Shown: in pieces, positions 35,443-43,386 of the stretch
How positions within the stretch are numbered: position 1 is the first letter of the stretch
Layout of the letters: every line of letters starts with the position of its first letter
NCBI GenBank assembly: GCA_034437455.1
Contig: DAOTUB010000337.1
Location: 1-46,247, forward strand
DNA length: 46,247 nt
Source: DAOTUB01 sp034437455
Lineage (GTDB): Bacteria; Chloroflexota; Anaerolineae; B4-G1
Reading direction: 5' to 3'
The notes under the pieces: model-generated
Told to the model about the DNA's origin: nothing
The model's input: the letters and a program-made list of their open reading frames with translations, nothing else
The model's database searches: none
Made by a program: the position numbers and the translations under genes

Positions 35443-36840
35443 TCAATCAGTTCCCTCATCAATCGCTGGCCGCGCCACGCTGATTACGATCCGCAGCAAG
35501 GCCCGCTTCTCCTCCGATAACACCGTGCGTGGATCCAGCACCAACCGGCCATCCTCGATGCGGGCGATGACCGGCGGATCGGCGGCCCGCAGCGCATCGG
35601 ATAGCCGATCGGGGTGCGCCACCGGCAGCGCGACCAGCTTCGTGGGCAGGGTCTCGCCGGGCAGGCTGCCGCCGCCCACCGTGGACTCGCCGTCCACGAT
35701 CTCGGCGTCCACGCCGGCGCGTCGCAGCTCCCCCCGCCAACGATGCGCCCGCTGTTCGATCTCTGCCAAAGGTGTGGCGATCATCCGCCAGACCGGTATC
35801 TGTCCGGTCGCCTCATCCTTGGCATAGTGCAGCAACGTCGCCTGCAACCCGGCCAGACAGAGCTTGTCGGCCCGCAACGCGCGGGCGAGTGGATGGCCCT
35901 TGAGCGGATTCACATATTGGGCCTGCCCGACGATGATGCCCGCCTGCGGGCCGCCCAGTAATTTATCCCCGCTGAAGCAGACCACCGCCGCGCCCGCCGC
36001 GACGCTCTCCTGCACCATCGGCTCGTGCATCAACCCAAACTGGGACGTGTCGAGCAAGGCACCGCTCCCCAGATCGTCGACCACCGGCAGGCTGTGCTCC
36101 GCGGCCAACGTCGCCAGTTGAGGCAAAGACGGTTCGGCGGCAAAGCCCACCATGCGAAAGTTGGAGTGGTGCGCCCGCATGATCAAGGCCACGTCCTCGT
36201 GCGTCTCCAGCGCCGTCGAATAATCGCGCAGATGGGTGCGGTTGGTCGTGCCCACCTCGATCAGCCGCGCGCCGCTCTGCGCCATCACGTCGGGCACGCG
36301 AAAGCCGCCGCCGATCTCGACCAACTGCCCCCGCGAGATGATGGTCCCTCGACCCTGCGCCAGCCCGATCAAGGTCAGGAGCACTGCCCCGGCGTTGTTG
36401 TTGACCACCAGCGCGGCCTCCGCCCCGGTCAAATCGCACAACAATCGCTCGGCGTGTACTGTGCGCTGCCCACGCTGCCCCGCGTGCAGGTCGTACTCCA
36501 GCGTCGAGTAACCCCGGCTGACCGCCTCTATCGCCGCCCGCGCGGCAGTCGAGAGCGCGGCGCGCCCCAGGTTGGTGTGAACGATCACCCCGCTAGCGTT
36601 GATGACGGGACGGAGCGTGGGAGCCAGCCGCTCCCGCAGACGGGTATCCGCCTGCGCCACGAGCGCCGCGACGTCCGGGACGTCCGCCCCGGCCTGCACT
36701 TTGGCGCGCGCTGCGTCGAGCGTCTCGCGCAGCGCATCTACGGTCTGGCGGTGGCCATACGCAGCTACCAGTTCCAGGGCGGCCTCTTCACCAAGCAACC
36801 GATCCACGCTAGGGAGTTGACGTAACCTCTCGACGTTCAT
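35443..36840 (-). CDS. selA: L-seryl-tRNA(Sec) selenium transferase SelA
   Basis: A 465-residue PLP enzyme of the fold-type I class that turns Ser-tRNA(Sec) into Sec-tRNA(Sec) with selenophosphate, in the cytosol. The N-terminal SelA domain ('LRQLPSVDRLL', 1-60) is present, which separates it from shorter SelA-like ammonia lyases. Other signs: 'VINASGVIVHTNLGRAALS' (79-97), 'ALVVNNNAGAVLL', and the PLP-binding Lys293 in 'CFSGDKLLGGPQAGI'. The ATG at 36840 follows AGGAG by 4 bases. selB, selD and the Sec-tRNA gene were not found in the window. It is flanked by a palindrome upstream (36894-36930) and followed by a glycosyltransferase. Confidence 0.95.
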   Translation of the reverse strand: MNVERLRQLPSVDRLLGEEAALELVAAYGHRQTVDALRETLDAARAKVQAGADVPDVAALVAQADTRLRERLAPTLRPVINASGVIVHTNLGRAALSTAARAAIEAVSRGYSTLEYDLHAGQRGQRTVHAERLLCDLTGAEAALVVNNNAGAVLLTLIGLAQGRGTIISRGQLVEIGGGFRVPDVMAQSGARLIEVGTTNRTHLRDYSTALETHEDVALIMRAHHSNFRMVGFAAEPSLPQLATLAAEHSLPVVDDLGSGALLDTSQFGLMHEPMVQESVAAGAAVVCFSGDKLLGGPQAGIIVGQAQYVNPLKGHPLARALRADKLCLAGLQATLLHYAKDEATGQIPVWRMIATPLAEIEQRAHRWRGELRRAGVDAEIVDGESTVGGGSLPGETLPTKLVALPVAHPDRLSDALRAADPPVIARIEDGRLVLDPRTVLSEEKRALLRIVISVARPAIDEGTD

Positions 36841-36893
36841 CTGTCTCCTATCGTCATACTCACAGTCCACGGTCATGGACTGTTGGGGCCTAT

Positions 36894-36930
36894 TTTTCAG
36901 CCCTGGGATCTCGGATCCCAGGGCTGAAAA
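36894..36930. repeat. Perfect palindrome, 17-base arms, 3-base loop
   Basis: TTTTCAGCCCTGGGATC (36894-36910), loop TCG, exact inverse (36914-36930). It stands between the LysM lipoprotein stop (36998) and selA start (36840). The stem is strong enough to stop transcription, but the T-rich part is inside the stem and not after it, so terminator function is uncertain. Confidence 0.85.
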
Positions 36931-36997
36931 TACAGGACGCGTATTTCGATAACGCTCGCCACGCCCTTGCCCACGAGCGCCTACGGCACCGACGCGA

Positions 36998-37657
36998 CTA
37001 GTGTGGCGGGATGTTCAACACCTGGCCAACATAAATATTAGAAGGATTCGCAATGTTGTTGTGCTGCGCCAGATAGACGTGACTCATATTGTAACGCAGT
37101 GCAATGCGGAACAGGTTATCACCGGACTGTACCACGTAGGTAGTCGCCCCGGGGGACGGCGGGGAGGGTTGAGCGCCCGTCGGGATGGTCAATGTCTGGC
37201 CTACGTTGATAAGAGCCGGGTTCGCGATACCATTCGCGCTGGCGATCGCCTCGACCGTGGTGCCATAACGCAGCGCGATGCGAAACAGATTCTCGCCTGG
37301 CTGAACCACGTGCACGCCCCCTGTGGCGGGAGGCAGTGTCGCCGTCGGCGCTGGCTCTGTAGGAACAGCTGTAGGCTCGGGAGTAGGGGAGGCCGTCGGA
37401 CTCGGCGCCAACTCCGTAGGCGTTTCGGTAGGTGAAGGAGTAGCCTCGTCCTCCCCGGTCGCCTGTGCCGCCAGCGTCGCGTTTGCAGCCGCCGTAGCCA
37501 TCACGTCGGGCATTTCCTCCCCCGCCTGAGCGGTCGCCGCGCCCGTCGCCGAGGTAGGCTCCACATCGGGAGCCGCAGGCTTGTAGCAGCCAGTCATCAG
37601 GACGAGCACACTCAAAAAGCCTATCATGCCTAAGAACACAGGGCGGACCTTCTTCAT
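36998..37657 (-). CDS. Lipoprotein with two LysM domains
   Basis: A 219-residue exported protein. The signal peptide ends with Cys24 in 'VLMTGC', marking a lipoprotein. A Thr/Pro/Glu-rich linker (about 28-112) is followed by LysM1 (about 115-158, 'VVQPGENLFRIALRYGTTVEAIASANGI') and LysM2 (172-219, 'VVQSGDNLFRIALRYNMSHVYLAQHNNI'). LysM domains bind N-acetylglucosamine polymers, so it probably sits on the cell-wall glycan or a similar surface polymer. There is no catalytic domain. AAGGAGG precedes the ATG and a promoter is seen at 37708-37736. It is divergent from the adenylate cyclase gene. Confidence 0.92.
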   Translation of the reverse strand: MKKVRPVFLGMIGFLSVLVLMTGCYKPAAPDVEPTSATGAATAQAGEEMPDVMATAAANATLAAQATGEDEATPSPTETPTELAPSPTASPTPEPTAVPTEPAPTATLPPATGGVHVVQPGENLFRIALRYGTTVEAIASANGIANPALINVGQTLTIPTGAQPSPPSPGATTYVVQSGDNLFRIALRYNMSHVYLAQHNNIANPSNIYVGQVLNIPPH

Positions 37658-37707
37658 AGGACTACCTCCTTACACTCTATCATGTTAACCGACCGGTGGA
37701 CATTTAC

Positions 37708-37736
37708 ATAGTACCACAATAATTCAACAGCGTCAA
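37708..37736 (-). promoter_or_regulatory. Sigma70-like promoter of the LysM lipoprotein gene
   Basis: TTGACG (37731-37736) and TACTAT (37708-37713) on the minus strand are 17 bases apart; the leader is about 45 bases. An 8-base inverted repeat, GTACCACA (37711-37718) and TGTGGTAC (37749-37756), brackets the -35 region and lies between the two divergent genes, so it could be a shared operator. Confidence 0.6.
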
Positions 37737-37871
37737 GCGATAATGAGATGTGGTACAATTGTTTCAAAAAAAGGGAATCTGTGGTAAGATCAAGTATCCT
37801 TGCTGCCTCTATGTTTTTGAGACACAAGCTACATCCTGACGCGACCGGCGTGGAATGATAAGGAGAAGGAA

Positions 37872-39716
37872 ATGATAGATATTATCCCAAAGAACGAAGC
37901 CGACGCGACGAAGGGAGGAAAACTGAGAAGCGCATTCGCCCAACTGCGCGTCAAACTCACACTGCCCTATATCTTTCTGGCCGTGGTGGTTGCCTTTGCC
38001 GCCGCTCTCGTGGTCACTCGACTCCTGGCGCTGGAGCTGGAAAATCGCTTTCGGGCCGAATTGCTCAAGAGCGGAGAAATGGTCGCCGACACCGTCGTGT
38101 ACGTCGAACAGGATCAACTGACAATCTGGCGCCCTATCGCTTATACCACGGGCTTTGCCGAAGCCGTGGCGGAGGGAGATCGGGATACAGTGGGCCTGCT
38201 GGCCAGTCCACTGGCCGTCAACGAATATCTCGATTGCCTGGACGTGCTGGATCAAGAGGGAAACGCACTCCTGGCGATGCACCACCAGCCCGGCGGCAAG
38301 CCGACCGACTATAGCTTTACCCCCGGCATCAACTACCACGAATGGGAAGTCGTACGAAAAGTGCTGGCCGGAGAGACGGATATGGCCGGCGGCAAGATCA
38401 GCGACAAGTATGCCGATGTGATCGAGACGGAATGGGGCTGGGTGTTCTACACCGTCGGGCCGATCAAATTAAAGGGCAAGGTCGTGGGCGCGCTTCTGGT
38501 GGGGACGTACCTCGACAATCTGGCACAGCAACTCGACAATGCGGCGGACGCCCACATCTCAGTCTATGCGGATACCCGGCGCCCGGCGGCAACGACGCTG
38601 CCCTCGAACGAGTTGGAAAAGTTGCTCGTGAGCGAGGATACTTACCAAGAGATCCTGGCCGGGCAAGACCAGTGGGTACACCGGCGCGACGTAGAGATCG
38701 AAGGGGAGGGATACGCCCAGGTCTTTGGCGCTTTCGAGGTTCGCCACGGGCAAGACCTGGGGGTGTTCTCTGTGGCCAAGGAGCTTTCTTACGTCACCGA
38801 CCAACGCCAGCCCGTGCGTGAATCTCTGCTCATCCTGTTCGGTTCATTCACGGCGGTGATACTCCTCGCCGGCGCGCTGCTGGCCAGCCGCGTGGTGCGG
38901 CGCGTGCAGCAATTGGCCGCGGCCACGCAACAGGTAGCCAAAGGCGACCTGACCACGCAGGTGGAGTCACGCGGCTACGACGAAATCGCCACGTTGGCCA
39001 GCGACTTTAACCGTATGGTGATACAATTACAAGAGGGGCGCACGTACCGCGATCTCCTCGGCCTGACCTCCAGCCCGGCGGTGGCCGAGCGGCTGCGCCA
39101 GAGTCTGAAGGAGGGCAGATTGCGGCTCGAGGCCCAGTTGGTGACCGCCACCGTCCTCTTTTGCGACATTCGAGGCTTTACGAGCCTTTCAGAAAACCGA
39201 GCACCCGAATACGTGATCGACCTGCTCAACGAGTATATGCAGGGCATCGTCAAGATCATCCGCGAACACAACGGCGTCGTCAACAAGTTTGTCGGCGACG
39301 CGGCGCTGGCTTTCTTTGGCATCCTGCCCGAGACTCGCCCGTCGGGAGAGGGCGCGCGTCATGGAGTCGCTGCGGCGTTGGCTATGCTCGACTACCTGGA
39401 CGAGTTCAACCGCCAGCGCGGCGAGCGAGGCGAGGAACCGCTGCGCATTGGGGTCGGCGTCAACACCGGCCCGGTCGTGGCGGGCACGATGGGCTCGGAC
39501 GAACGACTGGAATACACCGTCCTGGGCGATACCGTCAACGTCTCCCAGCGGTTGAGCGACTTGAACAAAGAATATCCAGAGTGCGACGTGTTCTTTGGCG
39601 CCAGCACCTATTACGGGCTGGGCAGCGAGCTGAGAGAAAGAACCGTGCATATCGGGGAAACCCGGGTAAAAGGGCGCGTGGCTCCGGTGGACGTGTACGG
39701 TCTGGCAAAGGAGTGA
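37872..39716 (+). CDS. Membrane adenylate cyclase: sensor, HAMP, class III cyclase
   Basis: A 614-residue protein. TM1 (about 29-50), an outside sensor domain of about 265 residues, probably Cache-like ('LDVLDQEGNALLAMHH', 'VGPIKLKGKVVGALLVGTYLD'), TM2 (317-338), HAMP (about 338-392) and a class III cyclase domain (about 420-600). Metal ligands Asp432 ('LFCDIRGF') and Asp476 ('KFVGDAALAFFG'), purine-selecting Lys472 and Thr549 ('EYTVLGDTVN'), Asn556 and Arg560 are all present; the Lys/Thr pair is the class IIIb adenylate pattern. AAGGAGAAGG precedes the ATG. It makes cAMP in answer to an outside signal, and is a second cyclase beside the one at 30916. Confidence 0.92.
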   Translation: MIDIIPKNEADATKGGKLRSAFAQLRVKLTLPYIFLAVVVAFAAALVVTRLLALELENRFRAELLKSGEMVADTVVYVEQDQLTIWRPIAYTTGFAEAVAEGDRDTVGLLASPLAVNEYLDCLDVLDQEGNALLAMHHQPGGKPTDYSFTPGINYHEWEVVRKVLAGETDMAGGKISDKYADVIETEWGWVFYTVGPIKLKGKVVGALLVGTYLDNLAQQLDNAADAHISVYADTRRPAATTLPSNELEKLLVSEDTYQEILAGQDQWVHRRDVEIEGEGYAQVFGAFEVRHGQDLGVFSVAKELSYVTDQRQPVRESLLILFGSFTAVILLAGALLASRVVRRVQQLAAATQQVAKGDLTTQVESRGYDEIATLASDFNRMVIQLQEGRTYRDLLGLTSSPAVAERLRQSLKEGRLRLEAQLVTATVLFCDIRGFTSLSENRAPEYVIDLLNEYMQGIVKIIREHNGVVNKFVGDAALAFFGILPETRPSGEGARHGVAAALAMLDYLDEFNRQRGERGEEPLRIGVGVNTGPVVAGTMGSDERLEYTVLGDTVNVSQRLSDLNKEYPECDVFFGASTYYGLGSELRERTVHIGETRVKGRVAPVDVYGLAKE

Positions 39717-39720
39717 GGCG

Positions 39721-40293
39721 ATGGATCGAACGAAAAACTGGATCTGGTGGCTGTTCGCCCTGCTATCGGTCGGGATGGGCCTGCTGATGGTCGTGCTGGC
39801 CGTCTATCTGGCGATGTTGCCCCAGGGGCCTACGGATTACGAAGGCAATCTGACGTCAAAGCTGAGCGCCGACTATAGCGCCGAACCCGACGAGGAAGTG
39901 ACGCGCATCGCGCCGGTGCTGCCCGAGTTGGTGTTCGACGTGCTGGCAGAGGAAGGGCATCGAAAAGCCGCCCTGCCGCCGGGACCACTGGTCACGTTGC
40001 AGGCCCAGGCCAGCGCGACACCCACTCACACGCCGACGAACACGCCCACACCCACTAATACTCCCACGCCCACAAACACACCCACCAATACGCCGACGCC
40101 CACCAAGACATCCACGCCGACGAATACGCCGACGCCGACGAACACGCCGACGCCATTGCCCACCGCCACACCCACGATAACCCCTACTGCCATCATCACC
40201 GGGACCGCAACTCCAACACCCGATTCAGGCGACGACAAACCAACACCCAAACCCACGGCCACTCAACACGTGTCGCCCTTGTCCGTCCCTTGA
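39721..40293 (+). CDS. Small membrane protein with Thr-Pro repeat tail
   Basis: A 190-residue protein of unknown function. One membrane segment (about 9-33) is followed by an outside region (34-98, acidic, 'AEPDEEVTRIAPVLPELVF') and a low-complexity tail (about 99-165) of 'TPTNTP'-type repeats, which usually act as stiff, often glycosylated, spacers on cell surfaces. It begins 4 bases after the cyclase stop, with the ribosome-binding GGAG inside the cyclase end, so it is co-translated with the cyclase and may be its surface partner. The C-terminal 'HVSPLSVP' ends near a recombination point with a Nudix remnant, so the original tail may have been longer. Confidence 0.8.
   Translation: MDRTKNWIWWLFALLSVGMGLLMVVLAVYLAMLPQGPTDYEGNLTSKLSADYSAEPDEEVTRIAPVLPELVFDVLAEEGHRKAALPPGPLVTLQAQASATPTHTPTNTPTPTNTPTPTNTPTNTPTPTKTSTPTNTPTPTNTPTPLPTATPTITPTAIITGTATPTPDSGDDKPTPKPTATQHVSPLSVP
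40018..40152 (+). repeat. Tandem Thr-Pro coding repeat
   Basis: Units of the type ACNCCNACN-AAYACN coding for Thr-Pro-Thr-Asn-Thr-Pro. Codon third positions vary between units, so the array is old and kept at protein level rather than a fresh DNA expansion. Confidence 0.8.
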
Positions 40294-40297
40294 GCTT

Positions 40298-40611
40298 GAG
40301 CGGGAAGCTGGTCGACGCCTGGCGGACATCTCGACTTTGGAGAATCGCCAGAGGAATGCGCGATCCGCGAAGTGAAAGAGGAAACCAACGTGGACATTGC
40401 CGACGTCAGGTTCAGGGCGATCACCAACGACGTTTTCGAGGCAGAGGAGAAGCACTATATCACGATCTGGATGGAGGGCCGGTACCGGGCGGGCGAGGCG
40501 CGTGTCAACGCCGCTTACGAGATGGCCGAGGTGGGCTGGTTCGCGTGGGATGCGCTGCCCCAGCCGCTCTTTTTGCCCCTTTAGCATTTACTCGATGGCA
40601 AGTGCTACCCG
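40298..40611 (+). pseudogene. Nudix hydrolase remnant (5' truncated, internal amber)
   Basis: The frame from 40300 reads AGSWSTPGGHLDFGESPEE and then CAIREVKEE, which is a full Nudix box (G-x5-E-x7-REVKEE) with the usual strand before it. About 20-25 residues normally found in front are missing: right before it stand TGA codons at 40291 and 40297 and the tail of the gene at 39721. Near the 3' end 'QPLFLPL' is followed by a TAG (40582-40584) and then, still in frame, 'HLLDGKCYPS', which looks like the natural continuation. It has no start codon or ribosome-binding site. It is a dead gene between two convergent units. Confidence 0.75.
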
Positions 40612-42351
40612 TCAAAACTCGGACGAGATCAAAAAATATACCGCCTCGATGTCCTCTACGTCGCCGCTGAACTGCTTGCCGTTGGTGCGGTTCGCCAGCG
40701 TCGTCAGCACGCCCAGGTCGGCGTCGTCGCCATAGGCGATGGCATAGATCTTGACGCTGCTCGCCTCCGTGCCCGACGGAATGCGGCTGAGCATGTCGTT
40801 CTCCGACGGCCCACCGTCGATCTCGTTCTTGCCATCGGAGAGCAGGACGATGCCGTACAGCCTCCGCTCGCCCCCCGCCTCGTCCTCGGCCTGCAACTGC
40901 TCGATGCGGTCCACGCCATAGATCACCGCCGCGTGGAGCGCCGTGCCACCCTCGGCAAAGAGACCGCGCAGAGAGGACTTGAGCTGTTCCCCAACCTGCC
41001 CCACCGGCCCCGTGATGGGCAGCTCGGTCACCTCGTTGGCAAAGGTGACGACATAGACCTCGTCGGCCGGGTACATCTGGTTGACAAAGGTGGCCGCGCC
41101 CTCGACGGCGCTCTTGATCTTGCCACCCTGCATGCTGCCCGACGTATCCAGCAGCATGACGACCGTGGCTTTCTTCTTGACCTCGTGCCACATGTCCAGG
41201 ATGTGGCCGACGACCTCGTCGCTGGGGTAAGCCAGGTGCGGCACCTGGTCCATGGTGATGGCGGGCACCGCGCCGTGCTCCAGATCGATGGGCGCGTGCA
41301 GTGATACATTCGCTTTGGCCGGGCGCAACCCCCAATCAATCGCCCGCGCCTGCTGCTCGTCGGACAGGAGATAGTCACGGAAGACGGCCGCTGCCTCTTC
41401 CTGCTCGTCGCTGACCCAGTCGGCCCCGTCGAGGATGCAGTAGGGGTTTTCTACCCAGAAGGTGCCGTCGTCGGGATAGATGGCGACGAAGGGGAAACGC
41501 AATTCGGCCCCGTGATCCCGGTTCCACTTGATCACGTTCGCCTCGTAGCTGGTGAGGGCGTGCAGGTATTCGGGACCGCGCTGGGTCATGCGCAACAGGA
41601 TGTCGGTATCCTTCTTGCCATAGTGAAACACCCGCTGCTCGACGGCGCCCACGTCCTCGACGACGGCCTGGCCCTTGACCACGTCGACCGTCAGGCCATC
41701 CGTCAGCCCGGCGGCCGAATAGACCTCGGCCACCAGCGAGAGCATGCCCGAGTTCGAGTGCTCTGGGTGGGGATGGCCGAACTTGAACTCGCCCCACTCC
41801 GGGTGACCGTAAGCGGCCCAGCCTGCGGGGTCAGTGGAGAGGGCGGCCAGGTCGTCCCAGCCGATGGGAGCGTCGGGCCAGCCGAGCGCCTCGGCCATCG
41901 GTCGCCACATGGCGATGGCGAGCGGCAGGCGGAGCGTGGCCGGGCATTCCGCGTTGATCAGCCGCCCGCCCGTCCGATCCTGCCAGGCCTGATTGATGCT
42001 CGTCACCCACAGGTCGCTGCCGGGGCTCCAGACGACGGGCTGGATCTTGCCCTCCAGGATGTCGTTCATCGAGCTGCCGGAACCGACGTGGGCCACGGTG
42101 GCGACGATCTGCTTCCCGTTCACGGTGTGGCCGCCGGCGTTGAAGGACTCGACCACCTGGTCCATCCAATCCTGCTTGGTGTTCGAGGAGTGAATCTCGA
42201 CCACCACAGCGCCGGCGGGCAGCGGCGTACCCACGACCTCCGGAGTGGCCTGGTCGCCCCTCGAAGCGATGAATTGGACCACCAGGCCCAAGCCGGCGAT
42301 GCCCAGCGCCCCTAGGATGATCAGAACAAAGATGAGCCGTGTGCGATCCAT
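40612..42351 (-). CDS. Membrane-anchored solute-binding/vWA fusion protein (first paralogue)
   Basis: A 579-residue protein anchored by an N-terminal membrane segment (about 6-30), acting outside the cytoplasmic membrane. Residues 48-350 resemble a type 2 periplasmic solute-binding fold ('VVVEIHSSNTKQDWMDQVVESFN', 'LPLAIAMWRPMAEALGWPDAPIGWDDLA', 'VFRDYLLSDEQQARAIDWGLRPA'). Residues 395-575 are a von Willebrand A domain with an intact MIDAS: DTSGS (Asp402-Ser406), Thr470 in 'EGGTAL', Asp506 in 'LLSDGKNE'. It may bind a ligand and present it through metal-dependent protein contact. The ATG at 42351 follows GGAGG. It is the last gene of the module with PspA; a palindromic repeat fills the gap before it. 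Confidence 0.9.
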   Translation of the reverse strand: MDRTRLIFVLIILGALGIAGLGLVVQFIASRGDQATPEVVGTPLPAGAVVVEIHSSNTKQDWMDQVVESFNAGGHTVNGKQIVATVAHVGSGSSMNDILEGKIQPVVWSPGSDLWVTSINQAWQDRTGGRLINAECPATLRLPLAIAMWRPMAEALGWPDAPIGWDDLAALSTDPAGWAAYGHPEWGEFKFGHPHPEHSNSGMLSLVAEVYSAAGLTDGLTVDVVKGQAVVEDVGAVEQRVFHYGKKDTDILLRMTQRGPEYLHALTSYEANVIKWNRDHGAELRFPFVAIYPDDGTFWVENPYCILDGADWVSDEQEEAAAVFRDYLLSDEQQARAIDWGLRPAKANVSLHAPIDLEHGAVPAITMDQVPHLAYPSDEVVGHILDMWHEVKKKATVVMLLDTSGSMQGGKIKSAVEGAATFVNQMYPADEVYVVTFANEVTELPITGPVGQVGEQLKSSLRGLFAEGGTALHAAVIYGVDRIEQLQAEDEAGGERRLYGIVLLSDGKNEIDGGPSENDMLSRIPSGTEASSVKIYAIAYGDDADLGVLTTLANRTNGKQFSGDVEDIEAVYFLISSEF

Positions 42352-42371
42352 ATTGCCCTCCCAAACACACA

Positions 42372-42441
42372 TTCGTAGTAACGACTTTAGTCGTCAAGCG
42401 CGCACAATCACCATGACGACGACTAAAGTCGTCACTACAAG
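42372..42441. repeat. Palindromic intergenic element, family B copy 2
   Basis: Left arm 42372-42393 and right arm 42420-42441 pair over 19 of 22 positions; the 26-base loop differs from that of copy 1 at 27188-27249. The left arm is identical over 22 bases to the inverse of the copy 1 right arm. It fills the gap between the coiled-coil membrane protein and the vWA gene, just before the ribosome-binding site. Confidence 0.85.
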
Positions 42442-42451
42442 TTTTTCCTTG

Positions 42452-43279
42452 TTACGCGATCAGCTCTTGCTCGTCGTACTTGTAGACCTCGTTGATGCTG
42501 CCAACCAGATCGTTCAGCCGATCGATCTGCTCCCGGATGTCGGCCTGCAAACGCTCTGACCGACCACTATCCAGGTCTTGAACGCCAACCAACTGCATCT
42601 GGCTGTAGACGGTAGCCAGTGCAGTCAGGCTTTGTTCCAACTGCAACTCGGCCTGCTTCATACGGGCGTCTAGCGCGCGCAACGTCTGCCATTGTTTGTT
42701 CTTGCTCTCGAGTACCCCATCCAGTTCTTTTTGAACGGTCGGGTCTTTTTCCCGTTGGCGGCGGGTGGTGAGTGATTCGAGTTCCTTCGGTACCTCCCTC
42801 CGCTCTCGGGCCAGCAGCTCATCGTCGCGGTAGGCGTCCAGGCGCAGAGCGATCCGGTAGACGTTGCCGATCCAATCGCTGAGTTGGTCGGCGGTCGTCT
42901 CCAGCCGATCCCGCAACACGCCAGCGCGCTGCTTGCGTACCTGCGCCTCGATGCTGCGCTGGTATTCTAACGCCGTCTCCACGTCTTGGCGCAATTCCTG
43001 ATCCTTGATCCGCTGGGGGGCGAATTGTTCCTGGAAAAGCCCCTGCAACACCCTGGCGTTCGTCTCGGCGTCGGTCAGGCTGGAGTAAAAGATGGCCGCC
43101 AACCCCACCACGCCCAGAATCAACCAACCCCACACCGGCCACCACGGGAACGGATGAGGCAGCAACGCCATCAGCAAGATCGTGCCCGCGATGATGACCG
43201 CGCTCTCCCAGCGGAAGAAAGCGTACTGCATGATGGCGCTTTGGGCTTTTTTCTGTATTTCGGAGCGAATGTTGGACAT
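42452..43279 (-). CDS. Unknown membrane protein with long coiled coil
   Basis: A 275-residue protein I do not recognise by name. Two close membrane segments (about 24-44 and 48-66) form a hairpin near the N-terminus; the rest (70-265) is highly charged, helical and probably coiled coil, facing the cytosol ('EYQRSIEAQVRKQRAGVLRDRLETTADQLSDWIGNVYRIA'). It lies 107 bases after the pspA-like gene and 100 bases before the vWA gene on the same strand. A membrane partner for PspA is a sensible guess from context. No enzyme motif is seen. Confidence 0.82.
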   Translation of the reverse strand: MSNIRSEIQKKAQSAIMQYAFFRWESAVIIAGTILLMALLPHPFPWWPVWGWLILGVVGLAAIFYSSLTDAETNARVLQGLFQEQFAPQRIKDQELRQDVETALEYQRSIEAQVRKQRAGVLRDRLETTADQLSDWIGNVYRIALRLDAYRDDELLARERREVPKELESLTTRRQREKDPTVQKELDGVLESKNKQWQTLRALDARMKQAELQLEQSLTALATVYSQMQLVGVQDLDSGRSERLQADIREQIDRLNDLVGSINEVYKYDEQELIA

Positions 43280-43296
43280 AGTCTGGACAAGGAGAA

Positions 43297-43378
43297 GGGG
43301 AGACAGGGGGACAAGAGGCGTTCCCTCTCTCCCTGTCTCCTTGCCCCCCTGTCTCCTTGCCTCCTTGTCTCCTTGTCT
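43297..43378. repeat. Purine/pyrimidine-rich inverted and tandem repeat
   Basis: GGGGAGACAGGGGGACAAG (43297-43315) has a near inverse at 43340-43359, followed by tandem copies of a TGTCTCCT/TGCCTCCT unit to 43378. It fills the gap between the pspA-like gene and the coiled-coil protein gene. One strand is nearly all pyrimidine for about 55 bases, so triplex or slippage is possible. Confidence 0.75.
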
Positions 43379-43386
43379 CGGTTACG

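Noticed and set aside
36894..36930. Rho-independent terminator of the LysM gene
   Set aside because: The stem is perfect, but the T-run needed after the stem is missing on both strands (A-rich instead on the minus-strand exit side), and the distance from the LysM stop is 68 bases. It is kept as a repeat, not as a terminator.
35259..36997. tRNA(Sec) gene near selA
   Set aside because: The gaps at 35259-35442 and 36841-36997 were read for a long acceptor arm and a CCA-proximal stem; only palindromes and a small dyad were found.
40018..40152. CRISPR-like or minisatellite array
   Set aside because: The repeat is a coding Thr-Pro tract with synonymous variation; there are no unique spacers of fixed length.
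40291..40299. In-frame TGA codons before the Nudix remnant as selenocysteine or readthrough sites
   Set aside because: selA is nearby, but there is no sign of a Sec-insertion hairpin made for this site, the missing Nudix N-terminus is not supplied by the upstream Thr-Pro protein, and a later TAG also breaks the frame. A deletion junction in a dead gene explains all of this better.
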